IMG/VR virus record: IMGVR_UViG_3300028590_000084
Span: 1 to 25,087 of that record
Origin: a virus
Length of the DNA stretch: 25,087 bases
Reading direction: 5' to 3' (one strand)
The position numbers and the translations under genes are program-made. A model generated the notes under the pieces. It did no database searches. It worked only from the letters and a program-made list of their open reading frames with translations, and had not been told where the DNA came from. Position 1 is the stretch's first letter. Every line of letters starts with the position of its first letter. This document shows positions 15,346-21,601 of this stretch, piece after piece.

Positions 15346-17768
15346 TGCACCCGAATTGTGTCCAGGAAGTCGCCGCAGCGCTGGGTCGCGCGCCGACCAA
15401 GGCGGAGGTGGCCGATATTGAAGCTGGCCTGCTCAGCCAGATGCGCGAGCTGGCGCGAGTTGAACCAAACTGGCGAAACATGACTGGACAGCAGCGCCTG
15501 CAGGCTGCCGCGGCGATGGCGCAGGACGCCGTGCTTCAGGCGGCCGACATGCAGGCTCAGCGCAAGGCGTCCAACCTGCTGGCCCAGGCTCGCGAGACCC
15601 AGCGGCTGCATGAACGCGCTGCCACCCTGGCCAAGCAGGGACGGAAGAACCCGGCGCATGCGGCACTGTTCGAACGCATGCGACAGGCGGACGACTATGT
15701 CACCGGTGTTCGCAACGAAGCGCTGTCCAATCTGGTCGACGCCGTGGAGGCTGTGTCGCCGCGGTTCCTGGGCATGATGGACGACCCGGCGGCTGTGCGC
15801 GGGTTCGCTCGCGCGGTCATGGATGGCAATGCCGCCAGCCCTGAACTGGCCAAGGCCGCCAAGGCGTATACCGACGCGCTGGAGACCCTGCGCGTGCGCG
15901 CCAACGCTGCCGGCACCGACATCGGTCAGCTGGACTATGGCTACCTGCCGCAGCCGCATGACACCGGCCGCGTGGCACGTGCCGGCGCGGACCAGTGGGC
16001 GCAGGATGTGCTGCCGCGGTTGGCGCGTGAGCGCTATGTGGACGCCTCCGGCCAGGCGATGAGCGATGACGAAGTGCTGGCCATGTTACGCGGCGCTTGG
16101 GACTCCATCGCTACCGAGGGACGCAACAACCGCGTGCCCGGACAGCGTGGCGGCGGTTCCCGGGCCAGCCGATTCGACGACAAGCACCGCGCCATCCACT
16201 TCAAGGACGCTGACGCCTACATGGACTACCTCGCCCAGTACGGGCGAGGCTCCATGATGGACGCCATTCACGGGCATGTGGGGCAGATGGCCAAGACCAT
16301 CGGCCTGATGGAAGAGTTCGGCGCCAACCCCACTAGCACCTTCCGCCTGCTGAAGGACACGGCCGAGCAGGCCGACAACGCGCAGGGCGTGACTGGCTCC
16401 TTTGCCACGCTGGACATGGTCTGGGACACGCTCAACGGCACCACCGCCCAGCCGGTGGATCCGAGCCTGGCGCGCTTCTTCCAGGGCGTGCGCAACTTCA
16501 CCACGGCGGCCAAGCTGCAAGGCGTCATGCTGTCCTCCATCACGGATGCCCCGCTGCAGGTGCTGGTCGCGCGTAGTGCGGGGGTGCCGCTGGGGCAGGC
16601 CATGAAATCGGTGTTCATCGGCTTTGGCGGCAAGTCGCGCGCGCAAGCGCATCGGCTGGCACTGGGCATGGATGAAATCGCCGGCGAGATGGCGCGCTGG
16701 CACCAGGACCACCTGGCGCAGGGATGGACCTCGAAGCTGGCTAACACCACGATGAAGCTGACCTTGGTGGAAGGTTGGTCCAACGCGCTGCGCCGCGGCT
16801 ACGCACTGACCCTGTCCCACGCGCTGGAGCAACACCGAAAGACCGACTGGAATGCGCTGGACGCGGCCGGTCGCCGCCGGCTGGAATCGGCCGGTGTCAC
16901 CGAAGCCGACTGGGGCACCTGGCAGAAGGCGCCGGCAGTGGAGGGGATGTTGACCAAGGACGGAATCCGCGCCATTCCGGGTATCAGCGAGGCCGAAGCG
17001 AACCGCGCCACCGCCCGTCTGCTTGGCTACCTGGACCAGGAGGCTCGCACCGCCGTACTGTCGCCGGATTTGTCCACGCGGGCGATGATTCAGCAGGGCA
17101 CCAAGTCAGGCACTTGGGGGGGCGAGGTGTTGCGCTCGCTGATGCTGTTCAAGTCCTTCCCGATGGCGGTGGTGGACAAGCACCTGCGTCGGCTGCGGAA
17201 CATCCCCACGACGCAGGGCAAGGTGGCCTACAGCGTGGCCATGATGGCGAGCCTGCAATTGTTTGGCGCGGTTGCGCTGCAACTGAAGGACATTGCGGCC
17301 GGCAAGGATCCGCGCGACATGACCACTGGAAAATTCTGGGCCGCCGCCGCCGCCCAGGGTGGCGGCTTGGGCATTTTCGGCGACATCCTTTACACCGGGA
17401 TGGGCGGAAATGCACGGGGGGGGCAGGCGAACTGGACGAGCATGGCGGGTCCGGTGTTCGGCACGATGATGGATGCGGCCGACCTGACGCTTGGCAATGC
17501 GGCCCGCGCGGCAGAAGGCAAGGAGGTGGACTTCGGCGCCGACCTGCTGCGCTTCACCAAGGGCAATACTCCGCTCATTAATCTGTGGTACCTGCGCGCA
17601 GCGGTGGACCATCTGCTGCTGCACGATCTGCAGGAAGAGCTGAGCCCCGGATACCTGCGCCGGATGCGCAAGCGTGCACAGCGTGAATGGGGACAAGACT
17701 ATTGGTGGGAGCCGGGCGATACGATGCCCGGGCGCGCCCCAGAACCTGCTGCCGCAATTGGAGAATGA
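15345..17768 (+). CDS. Internal virion protein, C-terminal ejection part (T7 gp16-like)
   Basis: An 807-residue protein that takes the role of the long C-terminal part of T7 gp16, a channel component crossing the inner membrane during genome entry. The start MHPNCVQEVAAALGRAPTKA overlaps the preceding stop by one base. A hydrophobic stretch (about residues 626-645, VAYSVAMMASLQLFGAVALQ) and the Gly/Ala-rich region following it could be membrane-interacting. The C-terminal block NTPLINLWYLRAAVDHLLLH followed by LSPGYLRRMRKRAQREWGQDYWW (about 744-788) is a very characteristic ending of this family. The stop overlaps a possible ATG of the small terminase gene. Confidence 0.85.
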   Translation: MHPNCVQEVAAALGRAPTKAEVADIEAGLLSQMRELARVEPNWRNMTGQQRLQAAAAMAQDAVLQAADMQAQRKASNLLAQARETQRLHERAATLAKQGRKNPAHAALFERMRQADDYVTGVRNEALSNLVDAVEAVSPRFLGMMDDPAAVRGFARAVMDGNAASPELAKAAKAYTDALETLRVRANAAGTDIGQLDYGYLPQPHDTGRVARAGADQWAQDVLPRLARERYVDASGQAMSDDEVLAMLRGAWDSIATEGRNNRVPGQRGGGSRASRFDDKHRAIHFKDADAYMDYLAQYGRGSMMDAIHGHVGQMAKTIGLMEEFGANPTSTFRLLKDTAEQADNAQGVTGSFATLDMVWDTLNGTTAQPVDPSLARFFQGVRNFTTAAKLQGVMLSSITDAPLQVLVARSAGVPLGQAMKSVFIGFGGKSRAQAHRLALGMDEIAGEMARWHQDHLAQGWTSKLANTTMKLTLVEGWSNALRRGYALTLSHALEQHRKTDWNALDAAGRRRLESAGVTEADWGTWQKAPAVEGMLTKDGIRAIPGISEAEANRATARLLGYLDQEARTAVLSPDLSTRAMIQQGTKSGTWGGEVLRSLMLFKSFPMAVVDKHLRRLRNIPTTQGKVAYSVAMMASLQLFGAVALQLKDIAAGKDPRDMTTGKFWAAAAAQGGGLGIFGDILYTGMGGNARGGQANWTSMAGPVFGTMMDAADLTLGNAARAAEGKEVDFGADLLRFTKGNTPLINLWYLRAAVDHLLLHDLQEELSPGYLRRMRKRAQREWGQDYWWEPGDTMPGRAPEPAAAIGE

Positions 17769-17770
17769 CG

Positions 17771-18121
17771 ATGCGCCCTGACCAACGAAAGATGCTCGCC
17801 GACCTGTCGGAGAAGCTGACCGACGCGGTACTGCTGGATGCCGACCCGGATAATTGGGCCGGATCCGGGAAAACCTCTGCGGAAATGTCGCAGGAGGAAC
17901 GAGGTGATGCGGTGTGGTGCCGAAAGCTCGCAGTGCAAAGCCTGACCGTTCTTGGCCGCGTGCAGCACATTCTGCAGAACGAGCGCGACGGGAAGCCGGC
18001 GGGCAACGAGGTTGCCGAGCCTGACGCCGAAATCCAGGAAGCCGAGCGTGAAGCAACGTCACTTCTCAATCGCGTTCTGAACGAGGCGAAGAATGGAAAG
18101 CGGCATCACGCCAAGCACTAA
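17771..18121 (+). CDS. Probable terminase small subunit
   Basis: A 116-residue, mostly helical acidic protein immediately before the terminase large subunit, with which it overlaps by 29 nt. This is the standard place for the DNA-recognition subunit. Residues 1-20 (MRPDQRKMLADLSEKLTDAV) and EERGDAVWCRKLAVQSLTVL (about 41-60) form helices and the C-terminus is a charged coil ending in basic NGKRHHAKH. Two in-frame ATGs exist: 17765, overlapping the previous stop, and 17771. I chose 17771 because GGAGA (17760-17764) is 6 nt from it but only touching 17765. No classic helix-turn-helix is obvious, so the call rests mainly on position and size. Confidence 0.68.
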   Translation: MRPDQRKMLADLSEKLTDAVLLDADPDNWAGSGKTSAEMSQEERGDAVWCRKLAVQSLTVLGRVQHILQNERDGKPAGNEVAEPDAEIQEAEREATSLLNRVLNEAKNGKRHHAKH

Positions 18122-19751
18122 ACCCTCGTTTCTGGCGTTTTACTTAGCCTGGGCCAAGCGACAGAACTGGGACGTCCCCGACTTCCATGTGCTGGTATGC
18201 CATTGGCTGGAGACCCGCGGAGACCTGGCGGTATTGATGATGCCGCGCGGTCACGCCAAGTCCACCATCCTGGGTGTCTACAACGCCTGGCGCTACTACG
18301 TGAACCCGCGTTACCGCATCCTGCACCAGGGCGATCAGGACGGCACCGCATACAAGACTAGTCGCGATACCAAGTCCATCCTTCAGCGCCACCCCTGGAC
18401 GCGCGAGATGGTGTTGCGTGGTGAAATCTCTTTCTGGTGGGTGGAGGGCAATGACGATGAACGCAATCCATCCATGCAGGCGGCCGGCATCCTGTCCAAC
18501 ATTACATCCTCGCGTGCGGACGAAATCCAGAATGATGACGTGGAGGTGCCAAAGAACATCGCCACGCCCGAGGCGCGAGAGAAGCTTCGCTTCCGCCTGA
18601 GCGAGCAGATTCACATCCTGGTGCCAGGTGGCCGGCATCTGTTCGTTGGTACGCCGCACACGCATGAGACCGTCTACGAGGAACAGATTGCCTTGGGTGC
18701 GGACGCCCTTATTCTGCGTATGTTCAAGCAGGAGTTCCGCATCGAGAAGGCGGGCAAGTCTCGCCACGAGCTGCCCTTCATTCCAGAGTTCGTGTTCTCC
18801 GGCATCCATAAGGGCGCCCGCCTTCTCAAGGCCGGCGTGGACTACCGCATGGAGGGCCGCACGCTGGTGCTGGCCAGTCCTGGCGGCGAACTTATCGACT
18901 GCTACGCCGGCGCTCTGTGGCCGGAACGATTCACTGCCGAGGAACTGCTCAAGCGCAGGCAGCGTACCAAGACCATCAACCTCTGGGATAGCCAGTATCA
19001 ACTCCATGCCAAGCCGATTCAACAGATTCGCCTTGACCCGGCGCGCATCACGCCGTACGCGGTGGACCTCACTATCCGGCGCGCAAACGACGCCGTATCC
19101 CTGTTCCTGGGCAAGGTTCAGGTCGTGGCCGCGGCCTGCCGTTGGGACCCATCCAGCGGAAAGTTAAAGTCCGACCTGTCCGGCGTGGGGGTCGTCTTAC
19201 AGGACGACGGCGGCCGGCGATACATCCATCGGGTGGCGGCGGTGCGCGGCGAGATTGCCGAGTTCGACGAGGACGGCAAGACCATCATCGGAGGCCAGGT
19301 CTGGCAGCTATGCGACCTCATCAAGGAGTTGCACATCCCGCGTGTGAGCGTGGAGACCAACGGAATCGGTGGATTTGCTCCCACCGTTCTGCGTGCGGCC
19401 ATCAAGCAGCGCAAGCTCCAGTGTGCTGTCGTGGAGGTGGACAGCACCAGCAATAAGAACAAACGCATCCTGGAGGCGTTCGAGCCCCTGTTACTGTCAC
19501 GCGGGATGCTGTGGGCCCATATGGACGTTCTCATCGACCCCGACACGAAGGGCAAGGCGATCTTCTGGACCCAGATGCGCGACTGGAATCCCGCCGTGGC
19601 CGAGCAGCCGGACGACCTGTTGGACGCCGTCTCTGGCGCCATCGGCGAGACCCCTGAGCGTTTCCGGGCGATAGGCGGGAATTCGCCTGCTGGAGTGGTT
19701 GAGGATTGGCGCCCGACAGCGGGTGTCTATGAGGTCGCCTTCGAACGGTAG
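18093..19751 (+). CDS. Terminase large subunit
   Basis: A 552-residue packaging motor: ATPase plus headful or site-specific nuclease acting at the portal. Walker A is PRGHAKST at residues 51-58, the Walker B-like acidic stretch is DEIQNDDVE at 143-151, and the coupling (C) motif is LFVGTPHTH at 183-191, all in the arrangement of T7 gp19-like terminases. The C-terminal nuclease domain includes an RNase H-like strand pair (KSDLSGVGVVLQDDGGRRYI, about 361-380) and the closing acidic motif QPDDLLDAVSG (about 508-518). The start is preceded by GAGGCGAAGA. Terminase genes follow the ejection genes rather than preceding the portal, as in T7-like genomes. A hairpin motif copy lies near its 3' end. 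Confidence 0.93.
   Translation: MESGITPSTKPSFLAFYLAWAKRQNWDVPDFHVLVCHWLETRGDLAVLMMPRGHAKSTILGVYNAWRYYVNPRYRILHQGDQDGTAYKTSRDTKSILQRHPWTREMVLRGEISFWWVEGNDDERNPSMQAAGILSNITSSRADEIQNDDVEVPKNIATPEAREKLRFRLSEQIHILVPGGRHLFVGTPHTHETVYEEQIALGADALILRMFKQEFRIEKAGKSRHELPFIPEFVFSGIHKGARLLKAGVDYRMEGRTLVLASPGGELIDCYAGALWPERFTAEELLKRRQRTKTINLWDSQYQLHAKPIQQIRLDPARITPYAVDLTIRRANDAVSLFLGKVQVVAAACRWDPSSGKLKSDLSGVGVVLQDDGGRRYIHRVAAVRGEIAEFDEDGKTIIGGQVWQLCDLIKELHIPRVSVETNGIGGFAPTVLRAAIKQRKLQCAVVEVDSTSNKNKRILEAFEPLLLSRGMLWAHMDVLIDPDTKGKAIFWTQMRDWNPAVAEQPDDLLDAVSGAIGETPERFRAIGGNSPAGVVEDWRPTAGVYEVAFER
19673..19688 (+). repeat. Recurrent hairpin motif, copy 3
   Basis: AGGCG/CGCCT stem around GGAATT, containing GGCGGGAATTCGCC (19674-19687), identical over 14 bases to the copy upstream of the capsid gene. 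It lies 63 nt before the terminase stop and just ahead of the lysis cassette. Confidence 0.5.
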
Positions 19752-19779
19752 CCCCGCCTTCCAAGACAGGGGCGGGCCA

Positions 19780-20268
19780 ATGGCGAAGATTACTCAGCGG
19801 CAAGCCGGGAGCCAGAACATCGTGGCTTTCCTGGACATGCTGGCCTGGTCCGAAGGGACCGACAACGGGCGCCAGTCCACGAACGACCACGGCTATGACG
19901 TACTCGTCGGCGGACAGCTTTTCACCGACTACCAAAAGCACCCTGAAACGCTGGTTGCGCTCCCGAAGCTGGGCATCAAATCGTCCGCGGCGGGGCGATA
20001 TCAGATGCTCAAGCGCACTTGGAACGCTCTGCGAGAGAAGCACGGATACCGTGATTTCGGGCCACTTAATCAAGATTTTGGCTGCATTGAGCTCATCCGG
20101 GGCCGCGGCGCACTTGCCGACGTGATGGCTGGTCGGTTCCAGGACGCCGTCCAGAAATGCCGGAAGGAGTGGGCCAGTCTTCCCGGTGCTGGGTATGGCC
20201 AGCACGAGCAAAAACTGGAACGTCTCCAGGCCATCTACGTGCAGGCCGGCGGCGAGCTGGCCTCGTGA
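19780..20268 (+). CDS. R: Endolysin, lambda R-type lytic transglycosylase
   Basis: A 162-residue muralytic enzyme that cleaves the glycan strand of peptidoglycan to a 1,6-anhydro product. It closely follows phage lambda R (158 residues): AFLDMLAWSEGTDNGRQ (residues 16-32) contains catalytic Glu25, equal to lambda Glu19; then HGYDVLVGGQLFTDY, AAGRYQMLKRTW and WASLPGAGYGQHE are retained almost unchanged. There is no signal or SAR segment at the N-terminus, so it accumulates in the cytoplasm and depends on the holin for release. The start at 19780 follows a G-rich GACAGGGGCGGG; further in-frame upstream starts fall within the terminase gene. It begins 28 nt after the terminase stop, and the next gene follows after 2 nt. 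Confidence 0.95.
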   Translation: MAKITQRQAGSQNIVAFLDMLAWSEGTDNGRQSTNDHGYDVLVGGQLFTDYQKHPETLVALPKLGIKSSAAGRYQMLKRTWNALREKHGYRDFGPLNQDFGCIELIRGRGALADVMAGRFQDAVQKCRKEWASLPGAGYGQHEQKLERLQAIYVQAGGELAS

Positions 20269-20270
20269 GC

Positions 20271-20561
20271 ATGGAAGCCGACGGCAAAGGCCGGGTGTCG
20301 CTGGGAAAGGGCGAGCGAGCCTTGCTCGGCATGGCACTGGCCGGTCTCGCTGGCCTGGGCTGGCGCTTCTACGACGGCGTGACCGAGAAGCTGGAGAGGG
20401 TCGCCGTCGAGCAGGCCGTGACCAACCAACGCCTGCATGACCTCACCGTGCAAATGGCCGACATCCCCGCGTTGAAGCTGGAAGTGGCCAAGCAGGGTGT
20501 GGAACTGGACCAGGTCAAAACCGACGTCAAGGAACTCAAGCAGATTCGGAGTTTGAAATGA
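20271..20561 (+). CDS. Small membrane-anchored coiled-coil protein of lysis cassette
   Basis: A 96-residue protein with one hydrophobic segment near the N-terminus (ALLGMALAGLAGLGWRFY, residues 17-34) and a coiled-coil tail (about 38-90, KLERVAVEQAVTNQRLHDL, then LKLEVAKQGVELDQVKTDVK). The charged start suggests the N-terminus stays inside and the coil is in the periplasm, though orientation is not certain. It sits between endolysin and holin, so it may regulate holin timing or act as an additional holin/antiholin. It resembles XhlA-type proteins in having one TM and a coil, but with the order reversed. A GTG two codons upstream (20265) is possible; ATG 20271 is preferred. The 3' end overlaps the holin start by 4 nt. 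Confidence 0.75.
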   Translation: MEADGKGRVSLGKGERALLGMALAGLAGLGWRFYDGVTEKLERVAVEQAVTNQRLHDLTVQMADIPALKLEVAKQGVELDQVKTDVKELKQIRSLK

Positions 20562-20800
20562 AGCTCATCGACAACGCAAGCCAGTGGCATCGCCTGTGGT
20601 CGCTGCGCTGGGCCATCCTGACAGCGTTCCTGGCAGCCATTCCTGCCGCCTATGTCGTGCTGCCTGAAGACTGGATGCCGGCTATTCCGCAGTGGGTGAA
20701 GGCCAGCCTAGCCATCGCCACGCTGTTCTCAGCGGGGGCGACTGGCGTGTCCAGGATGCTCAAACAGAGTGGCCTGCAGAACAGCGGGGAGGGCCCCTGA
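20558..20800 (+). CDS. Putative holin (two-TM, DUF7940-like)
   Basis: An 80-residue protein starting MKLIDNASQWHRLWSLRWAI, a pattern I know from small phage holin-like proteins that begin M-(K/R)-LIDN-(x)-W-(x)-LWS-(V/L)-R. Two hydrophobic segments (about residues 17-35 and 48-66) are separated by a short loop with PEDWMPAIPQW, and the tail is short and polar. It would form inner-membrane lesions that let the cytoplasmic endolysin reach the wall. GGAG at 20548-20551 is 6 nt from the ATG. The stop overlaps the i-spanin ATG (TGATG). The holin role is supported by family resemblance and location, not by a direct signature. Confidence 0.78.
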   Translation: MKLIDNASQWHRLWSLRWAILTAFLAAIPAAYVVLPEDWMPAIPQWVKASLAIATLFSAGATGVSRMLKQSGLQNSGEGP

Positions 20801-21177
20801 TGCTTCCCAATCGCACCACCGTCGCCATCATCAAGCTGTGTGCGATGGGTGTGGTTGTCATCGCGTTCTACCTGTGGGCCCACGGCAACGGCGTGGAGAC
20901 CGAGCGCACTCGGAGCGAAGCTGACCTCATCGCCTGCAAATCCGAGCGCGCCATGCTCACCATCTCACTGGACGAGGTGAATGCCAAGGCTGATGTTGCC
21001 AAGCGTGCAGAGGCTCAGCAGCAGGCGAGGGCCGAGGAAGCTCTGGCTGGCGCCAAGCAGGACGCCAAGACCTACGAGGCCCGCATCGCCGATGTTGCCG
21101 CCGAGTTGAAGAAAGCCAGGGGGAAAGCGACTTGTCGTACCCAATTGGAGGCACAGCTATGCGCACCGTTGTACTGA
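20800..21177 (+). CDS. Rz: i-spanin (Rz-like inner-membrane spanin)
   Basis: A 125-residue protein with an N-terminal membrane anchor (VAIIKLCAMGVVVIAFYLWA, residues 8-27) followed by a long periplasmic Glu/Ala/Lys/Arg coiled coil (about 33-112, e.g. RAEAQQQARAEEALAGAKQ) and a short C-terminal end with two cysteines (CRTQLEAQLCAPLY). With the o-spanin it bridges the periplasm and fuses inner and outer membranes in the last step of Gram-negative lysis. The o-spanin gene begins 19 nt before its stop in another frame, the usual overlapped Rz/Rz1 layout. The start overlaps the holin stop. Call is from architecture and neighbour, and is strong. Confidence 0.88.
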   Translation: MLPNRTTVAIIKLCAMGVVVIAFYLWAHGNGVETERTRSEADLIACKSERAMLTISLDEVNAKADVAKRAEAQQQARAEEALAGAKQDAKTYEARIADVAAELKKARGKATCRTQLEAQLCAPLY

Positions 21178-21410
21178 TCCTGCCGCTTGCGCTGGCAGCC
21201 TGCAGCACCCAACCCATCCAGCCACCGAAGGTGGTTGAGGTGGTGGTGGAAAAATTGGTGCCAGTACCGGCGCCTCTGACTGAGCCATGCCGCCGGCCTC
21301 AAAAGCAGAACAACACCGTCGCCGAGGCTGTTCGTCTGGCCAACGAACGCGATGCCGCGCTGGTGGAATGCAGTTCCCGCATGACCAAAATTCGGAGTCT
21401 ATCCCCATGA
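21159..21410 (+). CDS. Rz1: o-spanin (Rz1-like outer-membrane lipoprotein)
   Basis: An 83-residue lipoprotein precursor. The signal MRTVVLILPLALAAC ends in lipobox LAAC, with Cys15 as the lipidated first residue of the mature protein, followed by a proline-rich linker (STQPIQPPKVVEVV, then VPVPAPLTEPC). It would sit in the outer membrane and bind the i-spanin C-terminus across the periplasm. The mature chain, at 69 residues, is longer than lambda Rz1 (40) and adds a short helix (NNTVAEAVRLANERDAAL) found in several Pseudomonas- and Xanthomonas-phage o-spanins. GGAG at 21147-21150 is the ribosome binding site for ATG 21159. The 3' end overlaps the next small gene by 4 nt. Confidence 0.92.
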   Translation: MRTVVLILPLALAACSTQPIQPPKVVEVVVEKLVPVPAPLTEPCRRPQKQNNTVAEAVRLANERDAALVECSSRMTKIRSLSP

Positions 21411-21538
21411 AGAACGCCGTTCTGAACACGCTGAAGCGCCTACATTACCTGCTGGCCTTCTCCATGCCTCAGCCAGGTCCGTACTTGGCCAGATGGCTGG
21501 ACCGTCACGTATTGATGCCGCTGGAGCGAAAGGCCTGA
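21407..21538 (+). CDS. 43-residue hypothetical protein
   Basis: A short basic protein, MKNAVLNTLKRLHYLLAFSM then PQPGPYLARWLDRHVLMPLE and RKA, coupled to the o-spanin gene by an ATGA overlap and preceded by GGAG (21394-21397), 9 nt before the ATG. The first half could be an amphipathic helix and the second a Trp-containing helix after PQPGP. It is too short for a full membrane span and no family is recognised. Position after the spanins and before the tailspike, with proper overlap and ribosome binding site, supports expression. A lysis accessory or tail chaperone role would be guesswork. Confidence 0.6.
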   Translation: MKNAVLNTLKRLHYLLAFSMPQPGPYLARWLDRHVLMPLERKA

Positions 21539-21541
21539 ATA

Positions 21542-21555
21542 GGCGGGATTTCGCC
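21542..21555 (+). repeat. Recurrent hairpin motif, copy 4
   Basis: GGCGGGATTTCGCC, four bases after the stop of the 43-residue gene and 46 nt before the tailspike start. Its stem is only GGCG/CGCC, weaker than the other copies. Confidence 0.4.
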
Positions 21556-21576
21556 GGGCAGTGACACCAGCATTTC

Positions 21577-21598
21577 CTGCGGTATCCACGAGCCGCAG
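21577..21598 (+). promoter_or_regulatory. Stem-loop directly before tailspike start
   Basis: CTGCGG (21577-21582) pairs with CCGCAG (21593-21598) around a 10-nt loop, ending 3 nt before the tailspike ATG at 21602. No usual Shine-Dalgarno sequence is present between this hairpin and the ATG, so translation initiation may depend on the structure or on coupling. Confidence 0.4.
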
Positions 21599-21601
21599 AC
21601 C

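Noticed and set aside
17106-18062. 318-aa minus-strand frame over the ejection and small terminase genes
   Set aside because: Arg/Ser/Pro-rich shadow sequence opposite recognisable coding DNA.
18144-19022. 292-aa minus-strand frame over terminase
   Set aside because: Opposite the Walker A to C-motif region of terminase; no independent evidence.
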